NCBI GenBank assembly: GCA_008477525.1
Contig: SPDT01000007.1
Span: 4,154,001-4,218,000 of the forward strand
DNA: 64,000 nucleotides
Source: Hypomyces perniciosus
Lineage: Eukaryota > Ascomycota > Sordariomycetes > Hypocreales > Hypocreaceae
Reading direction: 5' to 3'
Shown here: piece by piece, positions 23,507 through 36,168 of the stretch
Layout: each line of letters opens with the position of its first letter
Numbering within the stretch: position 1 is the stretch's first letter
Program-made: the position numbers and the translations under genes
The notes under the pieces: model-generated
Databases searched by the model: none
Seen by the model: only the letters and a program-made list of their open reading frames with translations
What the model was told of the DNA's origin: nothing

Positions 23507-24331
23507 GGCGACAGGCAGAGTATATAGGAAGGGTTTTCAAATAAAGATCTCTTCAATCCTAGATTGTGTGTTGCAAAAGATGGATCGAATTCGGTCTCAA
23601 ATGTCAACCAAGTGTGGAAACAAAGTGGAGGGTTTCCACTGCAGTTTTTTTTTTTTTTTAAACCTCCGTCTCCAAGTGAGATCCAGATGAAAGAAAACGA
23701 GTTTCTTCTGAATATCCTGCAGAGAAAAGTGGCACTGACTGCCAATTGGGTCGTTTCTTGAGTCACTGTTTTGGGGATGTTGAGTGAAAACACTAGTGGA
23801 GCAGGAAAATTCTCCAGCTGCTCGTTTGTAATGAGTTTTATGCTTGAGACCAAAGCCTACCTACGTCTGTCTCATGCAAGTGTCCAGCAGCTGCACAATT
23901 GTTTTTCACGCTCATCTGGTGGTTACAAGATATGATTAATGCATCAGTACTTATAAAAATTAATATAGGTACTTGGAAGCGATGTTTTATTTGAATGGTG
24001 AGTCTATCATTGAGTTAATGCTCAGAAGTGAAATGTTGGAGTTTCCGAGCTCTATTGTGGGTCTTGGTGCTTTCTATCCGCTCCTACGTCACTGTCCCTC
24101 AAACCAATACGCCTGCTGTAGATCCCCCGCCAGCGGTTTTAGTGGGCACACTGAGAGCAATTTACTGCTATAATTATGATTCTATAGGCCAACCCCTCCT
24201 CTTTCGTTCCTCTTTCGATCTCTTCTCTCCTCCATCCCGCACGCGTTCGCGAGATCGGCTCGCTGTGATTGCTCTCCGCAGAATCGCGAACCTCTTTCCC
24301 GCAAGGGAAATGAGGAAAGGTTAGCGAGACC
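23507..24331. promoter_or_regulatory. Divergent upstream region between dus3 and kelch gene
   Basis: 825 bp that must carry promoters for both flanking genes. It includes a run of about 14 T near 23645-23660. No independent gene is seen. Confidence 0.45.
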
Positions 24332-25915
24332 ATGGCGGATTCGGGCAAGTCATCCGCTCACTCGACCCGATCGCCTGTCAAGACACCATCCTCTTCTTCC
24401 CAGACCATCAAGACTGTGCGGTCTCAGAAGATCATCGCCGACTCCCTGGCCACCAAAAAGCCCACAACTGTCGAAGAAGAGTCATCCGAGTCTGAGTACG
24501 AGTCTGAAGAAGAGGATCTAGCACCCGCACCACCACCACCACCACCCGTGCCCACACCCGCGCCGCTACCGAGGAGCCATACCCCCGGCCAACTCGCCTC
24601 CAAGAACGGTGATCAGCGCAGCAGACCTGTTAATCTAGCTATCCGCCAGCGCGCGCAGTCAACCTCACAGATCCCTCCACGACCGTCCACTACAATTCCC
24701 GCGCCAAGAAAGATACCATCAGCATCCAATAGCACCACTGATGTTCCGCGCGAGGGGAATACCGACCCAAAGCCGGTGACGGCGGCGGCAGCGCCAGTGC
24801 CAGCGAAGTCCACGTCCGCAGTAGCCACTCGCCAGCAAAATCCCGCCGTGTCTCGTCCTCCGCCCGGCAAACATATTCCGTTTCCCCCTCTCCAAAATCC
24901 AGAAGATGCGCCAGACGTACCTCCCGCGCCGGCGTCCGGCATGTACTGGTCCAGGGCCCCAGTGTCTGGATCACCACACTCCAGTCTCCGAGCCCACACG
25001 ACGACCCTGATCGGCTCCAACGTGTACATATTCGGCGGCTGCGACGCCAAGACGTGCTTCAATACCATGTACATTCTCGATGCCGACGCCTTCTACTGGT
25101 CTGTGCCGCACATGATCGGGGATATTCCAATGCCGCTAAGGGCCATGACGTGTACCGCAGTGGGCAAGAAGCTGGTGGTGTTTGGCGGAGGCGACGGTCC
25201 GGCTTACTACAACGATGTCTATGTTCTCGACACAGTCAATTTCCGGTGGTCAAAACCTCGGATTGTGGGTGACAAGGTGCCCTCGAAGCGCCGAGCGCAT
25301 ACAGCATGTCTATACAAGAATGGCATCTACGTTTTCGGTGGCGGCGATGGCGTTCGCGCTTTGAACGATATCTGGCGACTCGATGTCAGTGACACGAGCA
25401 AAATGTCGTGGAAGCTCATATCTAGTGCTGAAAAGCCATCACAAGGCTCCAAAGACCGCCGGCCTAAGGCTCGAGGCTATCACACGGCAAACATGGTCGG
25501 CAGCAAGCTCATTATCTTTGGTGGCTCTGACGGTGGCGAGTGCTTCGACGATGTATGGATCTACGACGTGGAGAAGCATGTATGGAAAGTCGTCAGCATC
25601 CCAGTCACGTTCCGCCGCCTCTCGCATACGGCTACCATTGTGGGCTCATATCTCTTCGTCATCGGCGGTCACGACGGTTCTGAATATTGCAATGATGTGT
25701 TACTCCTCAATTTAGTGACGATGACTTGGGACAAACGCAAGGTGTACGGACTGCCGCCTAGTGGAAGGGGCTATCATGGGACGGTCTTGTATGATAGCAG
25801 GTTGGTGGTCATTGGGGGTTTTGATGGCAGCGAGGTGTTTGGCGACGTGATGATCTTGGAGTTGGCGGTTCACGCATATTACTCACAAATTAGCCATTTT
25901 ACGATCGATGTATGA
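24332..25915 (+). CDS. Kelch-repeat protein with disordered N-terminus
   Basis: A single uninterrupted ORF of 527 residues. Residues 1-~205 are Ser/Pro/Ala-rich with an acidic patch (EEESSESEYESEEED) and a polyproline run. Residues ~210-515 form six kelch blades with recurring GG-containing strands (VYIFGGCD, LVVFGGGD, IYVFGGGD, LIIFGGSD, LFVIGGHD, LVVIGGFD). The intervening RAHT/RGYHT and NDV motifs also recur. The end reads ELAVHAYYSQISHFTIDV. Kelch propellers are protein-binding platforms. Fungal relatives include polarity factors of the Tea1/Ral2 kind, but the exact orthologue cannot be named from sequence reading. No catalytic residues or membrane segment. The absence of introns is notable beside its intron-bearing neighbours. 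Confidence 0.88.
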   Translation: MADSGKSSAHSTRSPVKTPSSSSQTIKTVRSQKIIADSLATKKPTTVEEESSESEYESEEEDLAPAPPPPPPVPTPAPLPRSHTPGQLASKNGDQRSRPVNLAIRQRAQSTSQIPPRPSTTIPAPRKIPSASNSTTDVPREGNTDPKPVTAAAAPVPAKSTSAVATRQQNPAVSRPPPGKHIPFPPLQNPEDAPDVPPAPASGMYWSRAPVSGSPHSSLRAHTTTLIGSNVYIFGGCDAKTCFNTMYILDADAFYWSVPHMIGDIPMPLRAMTCTAVGKKLVVFGGGDGPAYYNDVYVLDTVNFRWSKPRIVGDKVPSKRRAHTACLYKNGIYVFGGGDGVRALNDIWRLDVSDTSKMSWKLISSAEKPSQGSKDRRPKARGYHTANMVGSKLIIFGGSDGGECFDDVWIYDVEKHVWKVVSIPVTFRRLSHTATIVGSYLFVIGGHDGSEYCNDVLLLNLVTMTWDKRKVYGLPPSGRGYHGTVLYDSRLVVIGGFDGSEVFGDVMILELAVHAYYSQISHFTIDV

Positions 25916-26289
25916 CGATAGATATTTGGATGAGTTGATGATAGCAATTACATATCACGATACCAAGCATATTGACTTATATTGCGTCATTTAGTAGTGT
26001 ACAGTGAAAAATACAAGCCCCCGATGCCATGCATTCTATGACTCCAATGAAAGACCATTCCACCCCCAGTAAACTTTTTGGTTCTATCCGACCGCCCACT
26101 CCGTAATCCATGCCCAGTATGCTACAGAGATGGCTTCTCTTTTTGATTGATGTGTTTTCTGTGTTCGGTTTTGGTGAGAGGGGAAAGGAAAGGATGACAT
26201 GTAGGTGTTCTGACATGTAGGTGTTCTGACATTGTCGACTCCGTTATCGTCAACCTCCTAATGAGTGAGGCATAAGTAGGCTTCGCCTC
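25916..26289. other. Convergent 3' intergenic region
   Basis: 374 bp between the kelch gene and rcf2. A short direct repeat (gacatgtaggtgttct twice, 26195-26230) is the only structure seen. Confidence 0.45.
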
Positions 26290-27054
26290 TTAGTGTTGCT
26301 GCTCCTTCATCTGCTTCCTGGCAGCTAACCTGCGCTCCTCAGCCTCAACCATGTCTACGAAATTTCAGTTAGCATATTGGACAACCCCTTCATCAGTAGT
26401 CATGTCCGGGAACAACTTACCCTTCCACAGGTCCTGGCCCTCGTACTCCTCCTTGTGAATCTTCTTCTCAATGAGATGCTTATGTGTCGGGTCATTCGGA
26501 TCAACCACCAGAACCGTCTCCCATCGCCCACTGCCGTTCTTCACATCATTCACCTCGAATACCGCCGACACAATAAGCACCGCCAGCGTCAAGCCCTGCG
26601 CATACACACGTGCCTGCACCATCTTCTGCGCCGTGCTCATCGGCGCACGGCTCACTGCGGCAAACGCAACCGCCATGCTCGCTAGCCACGACGCAAACAC
26701 AATCTTGTAGCGGTTCTCGCGCCCATACGCCATGAACCGCTGGTACGCCGTCTCGTTCTCGCGGATCAGGTCCACCGCGCGCGTTGCGCTGTCGCGGTAG
26801 TTGGCCATGGGGTCGTTGGCCTTGTGGAAGTTGATCGATGCATGATCCGCCTGCACGATGGCACCGAACGTACTCGTCGACGTGATCAGGAAGGCCCGGA
26901 AGGGCAGTGTCAGGCCCCGGAAGGCGGAATAGCGTTTGGAGGCCAGGGCGACGCCGCTGACGCCGAGGGCTAGACCGACGGTTCCGCCGACGAGGCCGGC
27001 TTTGACGATGACCTTGTAGTGGGCGTCCTCTTCTTCCTTGCTGATGACCCTCAT
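26290..27054 (-). CDS. rcf2: Mitochondrial Rcf2-like HIG1-domain protein
   Basis: Exons 27054..26421 and 26354..26290, joined across a 66 nt intron (gtaagt...cgtag), encode 232 residues ending ...DLWKDMVEAEERRLAARKQ. Two N-terminal membrane segments (VKAGLVGGTVGLALG; LPFRAFLITSTSTFGAI) precede a central HIG1 region with RENRYKIVFASWLASMAVA and QKMVQARVYAQGLTLAVL. Membrane pairs with the QARVYAQG signature are typical of Rcf1/Rcf2. These proteins associate with cytochrome bc1-oxidase supercomplexes in the inner mitochondrial membrane. The tail is charged. Without the second exon the protein would end in an unrelated 18-residue read-through, so the intron is well supported. Confidence 0.9.
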
Positions 27055-30000
27055 GGCTGCTGTTGTGTGGTAGGTAGAGTGTGTGTAGTTGTCTGAGGTT
27101 GCTGGCTTGAGCTCAGACTCCTGTCGGAAAGCTCCCTTTTTTCAGGTGGACGTAACTGTGAGAGATGTTGGTCCCGTGTAGGCTATTCCTGGGTTGGGAG
27201 ATATCAAGTTGGTTATAGGAAGTTGAGTCGGATCAATGGGCGGCTTTCGGCGTGATTTTAAAGCCTCAGAAGGAAGAGGTGAGTCCTTCAAATGAGGTTC
27301 AACGGAGGTGGTGGTAGCGGCGTCGCCAAGTTTATGTGGATCCGGGAATAAAAATAGGTATTGAATCGTTAGAAAATCGATGTCTGCCAATAGAGGCTGT
27401 CGTTTTGGTGGATTTAGTATTATATGTGATGTGTTGAGGTCGTAATAGGCGAGTCAATTGGTTGAGTCAGTTTGGTAGGTGATGTGGTGTTGACGAAAGC
27501 TGAGCCCATTGTTATATATGTTGGCAGCCCAGTTGCTTTGTGCTGATGTGATCGCATGATGTCAAACACTTATCATTCCGAGCCGTCCCGCAAAACCGCC
27601 GCCATATACGATGAACCCCGAATATTCACCGCGCCAACTCCGGCCGAAAAAAAACGTAGAAAAAAAAGGCCATTCCCAATTTTCACACTGCTGGTGAACA
27701 TGAGCTTGAGATTTCTCTGGAATTGAAATGTTTTCCCCGAGATATATGCGCTTCGATTTCTCATCATACAAGATGTGTGAATTTTCTCGCCCTTCTGGTG
27801 GCGGAAACGCCCGATATCGACTCATCGTACGGAGTAATAGTGTTGACTTGGCCGCTCTGCGGCGCCTCTGCGGCGAGTGCGGCATCCTGTGGCATTTTGC
27901 GGCGTTCTGTGCGGACGAGTGGGTCGCCACTTAAAATTTCCTAAAGAATCGCTGTGAACATGTATATAAGCGCTCGATTCTTTCCCTGGCGAGAGCCGAT
28001 GGTAGCCAAACGCGATGGGTTACGCCCTGGCACAGTCGGGCCTCCATATTGTGCATGTGCACAGGTTGTAGCGCCTTCAAAGCCCTGAGGTGAATTTACC
28101 TAATACTCCGCTTACTTCTGAGGTTTGCGGTGGATTCAATCTGGCCTCTCTGCTTGATGGTCTTGTGTAGGATACACATTCACCCGCGAAGCCACTGCAA
28201 AATGAAACTGTGCAGCTCAAAGTGCCATCTCGCTCTTTTGCCATTATTCACGTCCCGATCTACCAGATACACATGATCAACGGCTTATAGTTTTATGCCA
28301 TCCAATACGGAGTAGTCCGCGCTGTATGTACATGCTACCCTGAACCTGTACCCTAGTACCTTGGTGGCCAGGATCGCCAGGCATCAGAAACAGCCTCGGC
28401 TTGCGGCATTGTACATACAAGCTGAGCCACCTGCGTCGCCTAGTTGGAATAAATCAGAAACCTCGGATCTCTTTGCCGGTGACGGAAACTCTATCTGTGA
28501 TTGCTACTACGGAGCAGTGATCACGACGAACTTCTATGACACCAGCTTGGCTTGAAAGCTTTCAATCGACAAAAGTGGCTTAGCATCATGCAATCATTGA
28601 GCATTGAGCATTGAGCCGTCGAACGAACTGTCACGCGCGCCGTCCCTAGAATATCGACGTACCTTATGTAGATCATTGCGTTTTGCGCCCGCTGCTACGT
28701 CATACGTAATTGATGGCCACTAGGGCGGCTGACTTGCTCGCCAGGATGAAGAGCTCCTTGTAGTACTCCGTACGAGTACTACTCGTAATGGGTTTATTAC
28801 TGTTTATCTGATTTATACGGACTAGTTTTATCATAATGTTACGGAGTACGGAGTACATGCCCTAGATATCTCCACCAATTACCTGCCAGCAAAAACAAAC
28901 CGCCTCGCAAATTACTGGTCGCGCTCAAAATGCACAAGTCTAAAAGAAGACAATCTGTCCTCTCCAAGCGCCCAGCTATAGTTCCTCGTAATTGAATCGT
29001 ATTCACTGTGCATATAATTGATGACTTATTACTTTATAGATGGCGGCAACCCACCTGAATACGAGCGGTTGGCGATGGATGTGATATGGATCGTAACCTG
29101 CAGATCAAACTACATACCACTGCTAATTTAGTGAGTGATAATAGTACTACCCGTAGGTACATACTTCGTAGGAAGTCAGCACTTCTAAATGCCTAGTACC
29201 GAATAGACAAGGGACTAATAATTCGGTAGTTGAGAAACCATGGCGATGAATGTAATATTAGTACTACTTATATGTACATATGTGCAAGTTCTAAACAATG
29301 GCCTCGGATCTCACAATGGCCCACACGCCGTGAATATGTAAATCGCAGCCAACGTTTCTTTTGTTGGCTGAACCGACATGATGATCGAGATTCGACAGCC
29401 ACCTGTCTGTCAAATGCATCCAGGGTCCAAAATCTCCAGTCACCACACCACGAGACCAGTGGCGGAAGCAGGTGGGGGAATATGACGGCTGATGGAAGCT
29501 GTGGAACAGGGTCTATTTGTTCCATGAGTCCACTCTGCTAGTACGAAGTTTGGAAGTACTCGTAGAATAGAAGCACCCACTTTGGTCCAGACGAAACAGG
29601 GCCCAGCTGCGCATCCACCAACAGAAGCGCCTCGCGTCGGCCAAGACCGGTGCTCAGGCACTTTTTATGCTTGAAGGTAGAACGTCGTCGATGCCCTTGT
29701 TTCGACAGATGCGATGCCAGTGCCCCACGGTGCACCGTGCAGACATGTAACCTGCCCAGTGCCGATACATGCCTGCCAACAACGGTGTTCAAATTGCTGG
29801 TGGGCGGCATGCAGTAAGTCAGTCAGTCCAAGTTGATATTCCCATGGTTGGTTGGACGACCTGAACAGTTCGGAGGAGCCATTTTCGGTATGAATACATA
29901 GTAACAATACGCACCTGGCCAACCAATCAAGCTTCAAGTCAATGTGACGAGTGTACCAATATAACATGCATGTGCCTAGATTCGAGGGCCAACGGAAATA

Positions 30001-33000
30001 CGCCCGAAGGCTCTTGTACGGGTTTTCCGTCCTCCGTGGAAATGACCAAGTTGCCGTGTGTCTGTCCTAAACCGCATCATTATGACTTGGGCCAACTTGC
30101 TAACGGCAGAAGTGCATCCAGTGCCGTACATGATTAAAATAAGGGCCCACCGTCATGTGGACACACCCCTGCTATGCGTGATGTCGAATTGGGTAATCCA
30201 TACTCCGTACATACACCATTGTACTCGTATGTATGTACGGAGAACTGTTGTAGGAAATGCTTGGGGCAAAGGTGCTGTTGATACTCGCACATGCCTCGCC
30301 ATCCCGGACTGGCCCGACTATTATGGACTCCAGAGATGGATCTTCAATCTCGGATGGAGGCAGGTCAGACTGTTCGGCCTGGTGCTGACGGCGTCGGTAG
30401 ACCGCACGGAGACTGCAGTTGCGTAGCATGGCAGGCGGAGACGGCTAACATTTCTTGATGCGCCAATCTCGGCCATCCTCCTTGACCCCGGCCCTGGCAA
30501 CGTGCAGGGGATTTTTCTGTCTAATGGTCTTTGGTCACGGCAGCGCCCCAGGTCCTCGAACATTGACATTTGTTCATCTCGATCGCCTCGGCGCGTCCTG
30601 GTCAACTCCATCATTAGTACTAGTCGTACGGAGTACTGCTACTACATACTCCGGCTGCAAGTAAATAGTAGTAGTAGTAAAAAGCAAGCAATCATGCATG
30701 CACCCCATGCCTAGCTGTCGTAATGACGAGATAGTAATGCATATCTGGCGGTGTCAAAGCCCACCGCGTTGAGACGTGCAAGTAAGTGCTGCACGGGCGG
30801 AGCTGTAAGTTGTCATGTGGACATGCCGGTTTGCGTCATCACAGCTGCCCAGCCTATTCAGATCAAGTTGCGTAACCTGATAAAATAAGACGCTCCCGTT
30901 ACTATTGGGGATCGAAAGCAGCGTATCCCAGCCACTAGTGATGTAGGAAAGGAACACTCGACAACGCCGAGGATTCACTTGTTTGCCTTGCATGACCTCC
31001 GTACCTATCTATGTGTATGCCCGCCTCGGCAGCATGCATGTATGTATGTGTGTGCTTTAGCGGGCGGTGAGTGGACGGAAAAAAGAGCCAGAATGGTAAA
31101 GTGGACCAAGAACACACTACGGTGGCTGCTCCGTTTGTTGGAGTTGGGGTGGTTGACGAAGAGGAGTCAAAGGTAAGACAATTAAGCCAGATTGGCCTCT
31201 TGGAGCTTTATCCTAACGCGTTGAGAGAGTTGTTTCTGTTAAAACTTGACCGACTGCCTTGGACTGAAACTCTGGCTCTTCCGAACCGGGCAATTATCTT
31301 CGCTAGTGCGGATACGAAACTCGCAGGCTACGGATACTAAGATACATAGGTCCGTCCCATGTACTAATGTAGCACCCTACGAGTGTTATACTCGCATTAT
31401 GGAGTAACCGGGACTGACTTAATCGTATGATTGGCCTTGTTGGTGGCTGATGAAGATGGTAATATTTACTCCGTATCACTGTGTACTATTGCTTACTTGA
31501 CAACGGCAACTTCCGCCAACAGCCATAATTCCTGAAGGCGTATTTAGTAGATAGATCCTGGACTTGTGGTGTTTATTATACTCGTATATGACTTGGGAAG
31601 AATACTACCTTATATACCTGGTAGTACGAAGTACTTCCCTAGGTACAGAGCACTACTGCTTAAAGTAGAAGACGCCGAAATCCCGTACTTTTGATGGGGC
31701 CATAGGTGTCGGAGCATTACATACTCGTACCGGGGATATGATGGGCGCCTACTCGTACGAGTATGTACTAATGTTAAACTGGAGCTTGCTTTGAGCTTGT
31801 CATCATGAGAGATGGAAATCTGGCAATTTAGATAAAACAGAGATTGGGAAATATCAAGCGCGATGACCATGACAAATCTGGCCAGGCATGGAATAGCTAC
31901 CGGCTCACTAAACTTGTGATACGATCAAGAGTGTCCAGTCCTTTATTATTTCCTGTTGAGGGCGTAGTGCCGCCTGAAATGCCCGATTCGGCGGGATAAC
32001 GTATGACCACTCGTTAGGCATGCTTGAATAGACGATTACGAGTACTACTCCGTAATTATGTACGAGTAAGTACTACATGCCAGATATTAATTAGCACCTC
32101 TCATCCGGATATAGCCTTGGATCACAAATCCGTGTTTTTAGCTCCCTACTACTATGTAGTCCGTACAACTACGACTAGTATTCGGCGCGAGCGACAATCC
32201 TCACCTTCTTCTTACCCTGATTCTGTCTGTCCACCGAGACGACTGCACCCCCATGGGCTTGGCATTCCAAGGTGTATGCAGCATGTAGGCCTATGTACTA
32301 CTCCGTCCAATACGAGTGCATCCTACGGAATACAGCCTTCGCTGAGTCTCGTTGTCTCGCTTTCGGCGGGCTGATACGACAACTGATGTGCGGAGTCTCG
32401 AGGTACGTACCTGTATGTATGCATGTGCATCTGCATGTGTACTCCGTACGTACTCGTAGAGTGATGATTCAATGGATGCGCCCCAGTCAACCGTTTTAGC
32501 GCCAACCCCTGTTTCTGTGACACTGGCAGCGATGAGATCAGTGCTCCAGCGTTTACAGGGGGAGGGGGGAGACCAAGCACGACGGATCGTCGTCCATGGG
32601 TGGAGGGCGCTTTGGCGTGGATTGGCCTGGCTTGCATGGTTATGGTTGCATGCATGGCTTCTTCCAAGGGACCTGGCCGCCAACCTGGATGTGATGGAGA
32701 GCTCACTACGGAGTATTGTACTCCATGGTAATAGTAGTACTACTGCGAAGTATATTCCGACTATTATGACTACCATACTACTACCAAGACGCTGGCCTTT
32801 GGTTGTCTATTTCCATCCTCTTTCTTTCTCTTCTTCATTCTTCACCATCGGCACCCCCCTGCCGCCACCTAAAGCACTTTCCAAGGGCCGAATCATCGTG
32901 AAGCAGCTTTACCACAACTCGTCGACGAGGCTCGAGGCAACTGACTCGAACTTGCAGCGTGTGAGTAATCGTACTCGGGCAAGAGCAGCAGCCACATTTC

Positions 33001-33682
33001 TAGCTGTGCTCCGTATGTACGAGGCCGTTGCGCGACGTGACAGGCAGACCAACCGACTTACACCATCACATCCTTAGCTGCGTTTGTAGCCCAACAAACC
33101 CGCAGCACACCCAGGGCGATATCAGCGGAGCTGCTGCCAACTACTCCGTACAATACCGACGACTTGGTCATCTATCGATTCATCAATACGCTTGCCACCA
33201 CGAGGCTTATAATATACCCAATAATACACAAGGCGCCGGCCGAGGCACGACGACTCACACGGGCAAAGCTTTGGATTGGAAGCTTCAGAAGGCGTCCGTG
33301 GTTCTGAACTTAAAGTCCGACCTTGCAGCGTTGACTCTATCCCGACTCTATCCAGTTCCTCTCACTCTCGCGAATAACTACAAGCACTGCTGCTGATTTC
33401 GCGCTCTCCCACTCCGGTTTCCATCGACAAACGAACGATTCAGTCAAAGTACGCCACTCTCGCTCTCTATCCACGACTTCCGGTCTGCCAAGAACTGCAC
33501 TACCTGGCCCAGCGGCATTAATAATAAAAGCAACAAGAAAAGACAAACTGATCACGCAAGCCTCGGGGACGCTTCGCTTCACTCTTCCCTTTTTTGTCTC
33601 TTATTATTATCCTTCTTGTCTTATCCCCCCCTCTGCGTCTGTTTGGCAGAATTCCACGGCACACCGCCAAGCAACATTTATT
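27055..33682. other. Gene-poor island I
   Basis: 6.6 kb without a gene I can support. Reading frames are short, mostly lack ATG and have no recognisable domain. The segment is full of TACTYCGTA/TACGRAGTA copies (28306, 28764, 28840, 28847, 29162, 30201, 30627, 31467, 31625, 32046, 32440, 32707, 33142) and related TACTCGTA strings. The last ~550 bp become C/T-rich and are probably the sfp1 promoter and leader. Confidence 0.6.
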
Positions 33683-36168
33683 ATGCGCAACGCGTTCAAG
33701 TGGTTTCAGAGCTCCGAGGACAACGCCCAGGCGTCCACACAGGCCAGCGCCAGCGCCAATCCCAGCACCTTCACTAGTGCCACAGCGAGCGCCAGCGCCA
33801 TAGCCGGAAGCGCCAGCGATCTCGCTGCCTATTTTGCCGAGTCTCCAGCGTCGCTGAACTCGTCGTCGCTGACACAATCGCCTTCACCCCAACCGGCAAC
33901 ACCCCCCGACCTTTTCTCCGCCGCTCCGTCTTCCAAACCCATCTGCTTCATCACCAACGCTACGGCGCCTCGTGAGGACGCGCTCACAGCAGTATCATTA
34001 TCGCCGTCCGCGACCGATTCCACCACGAGAAAGAAGCTCTTTGCCGCGGCCTTCCCGGAGCTCGACATCCGTCTGACCGATTGCGCCGCGCGTGACTACG
34101 ACGACGACGCCGAGATGACTACAGGCCCAGGGCTCGATGCTGCCATGGGCCGCACCCGACAGGACTCGTTTGTGAGCACTGGGCCAAAGCCCATCTCTGT
34201 CAATAACCAGAACCGGGACAATGTGAACCGCAACCGCCGCGAGAGTCTCGCCGGCAGTCTGATGGGCGGAATGAGCTGGGGTGGCATGTCGTTTGGTAGC
34301 TTTGTGCGAGACGAGTAAGTTGTCGTCCCACTGTCACGCATTTTTTTTCTTCTGTTTGTTCATCTTCCTCTCCCTCCTCTCTCCTCCCCTCGTCTCTACG
34401 CCTCTCCTCTCTCCCGACACATCATCATCGTCCGATTTTATCTTCACGACATGCGAGACATTTTGGACCCTTACCGCCTGCACCCCGCGCCCACCGCCCC
34501 TCACCTTGCTCTCTCTCTCTCCATCTATCTCCCCCGCCATTCCGAACGCCTCACGGCTACCACATCACATCTGCGATGTGCACTCCGAGATTCGTCAGCA
34601 CTTGTCAACACATGTGTTTATCTTTTTTCTCTTCTTTTTGTGTTATATCCATTAATCAACTCTTCATTCGCTGACACGATGCGCCTGCAGCATTATGATG
34701 CATGGCACTTCGCCATTCACCGGCGGCGCCCATCAATCGCCGTCCTTCCACTCCTCTTCCTACCTTCCGAAACTTGAGGCGAACTTCATGAGAGACTTCA
34801 CATGTTGCGGCAAGATCTTGCCCAACCTGCACGACTTACTCCAGCATTATGAAGAAGCGCATACCCAACCGAGTCCCAATACGACGAGGAACAGTGCCTT
34901 CACTCCGTTTGGTCAGATGGGCATGCAGGGGTCTCCCAAGATGCCGAGCTCTAGAACCACTCCGACACCGGGCCAAGGCCATGCCCAGCCATCAGGTCAG
35001 CTTGGGCAACAGCATCGCTCAGCTGGTTCTGGGTTGCAGATGGGCGGGCCTCAAGGTGTTGTTGGTGCTTCTATGCTCCAGATGAATGCTTCCATGAACA
35101 ACGGTATGAATGACGAAATGGATGCAGTGGCTGATATGGAGATGGATGATGCCATTGGCACAATGGATATGGATGATAGTCAGAAGATGCATCAGACACG
35201 GCAGCTATTTGGCCAGCAGCAGCGACCGCAGCTCAACATGAATACTTCTGGCATCACACAAGGCCTGCGAACGTCACAACCCACAACCCCGGCAGCAGCC
35301 AGTTTTGGCTTCCAAAACAACCCAACCGTTTCTTCAGTCAACACCCCTACCCTCACAACCCAACAGCAAATGCCACAGCAGCAAGCCCAGCAGTCAAGGA
35401 TGAGCGACATGGACGAGGACCTGCCAGGCATGCCAATGGGTGGTGGCGATGCTACGGATCTCGGTGATATGACGTTTGGCAATGGAAGCAACAATGGTAA
35501 CAACGACTCCAACTTCTGTATTAATGACCCGGGCAAGCATCTGTTTAGCCCCAATGGCGCATTCCCGCAAGCGAACCGATCCATCCAAGCACAACTTGCG
35601 CAGCTAGGCCTTACCTCTGGCCAGTTTGCTGATCCCGAAGCCAACAAAGCACTGCTTGCACGATTACAAAGCATGATGATGCCTGAGGAGCACAAACCAT
35701 TCAAATGTCCCGTTATTGGATGTGAGAAGGCCTACAAGAACCAGAATGGTTTGAAGTAAGTTGGCTCGATTTGTCCGCCATTGAACAGTTAGATAGCTAA
35801 CCCGAGACTCAAATTAGGTACCACAAAGCACATGGCCATCAGACGCAACAGCTACACGAAAACGGGGACGGAACCTTTTCTATTGTCAACCCAGAGACAA
35901 GCGCTCCATATCCTGGCACTTTGGGTATGGAGAAGGAAAAACCATTCAACTGTGAAACCTGTGGCAAACGTTACAAGAACCTTAATGGTCTGAAATACGT
36001 AAGTTGACTAACCCACACGTGCACTATCGGGAGTTTTCGGTCTGACAATATGTGTAGCACAAGTCTCATTCCCTGCCATGCAACCCGGAGTTTAAGCTTC
36101 AGGCGATGGCAGCCGGTTTGACACTGCCAAATCTGCAAGGTATCGGCGAGGATGCAATGCTCCAATAA
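33683..36168 (+). CDS. sfp1: C2H2 zinc-finger transcription factor, Sfp1-like
   Basis: Four exons, 33683..34314, 34691..35755, 35818..35998 and 36058..36168, give 662 residues. Intron 1 is unusually long (376 nt); the others are 62 and 59 nt. The N-terminal third is Ala/Ser-rich and ends in MSWGGMSFGSFVRDD, followed across the intron by IMMHGTSPF and SFHSSSYLPKLEANF. An atypical finger (FTCCGKILPNLHDLLQHYEEAH) sits near residue 245. A Gln/Met/Asn-rich middle leads to two C-terminal C2H2 fingers near 548 and 610 (FKCPVIGCEKAYKNQNGLKY-HKAH; FNCETCGKRYKNLNGLKY-HKSH). This order matches the fungal Sfp1 family, which couples nutrient/TOR signalling to ribosomal-protein gene expression in yeast. 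The role in this fungus is inferred. Confidence 0.88.

Noticed and set aside
27142..27390. 82-codon minus-strand frame upstream of rcf2
   Set aside because: It begins at TTG rather than ATG and shows no conserved feature.
32472..33077. 201-codon ATG-started frame on the plus strand in gene-poor island I
   Set aside because: It runs through TACTYCGTA copies and has odd composition, no domain and an equally long frame on the opposite strand; likely chance.
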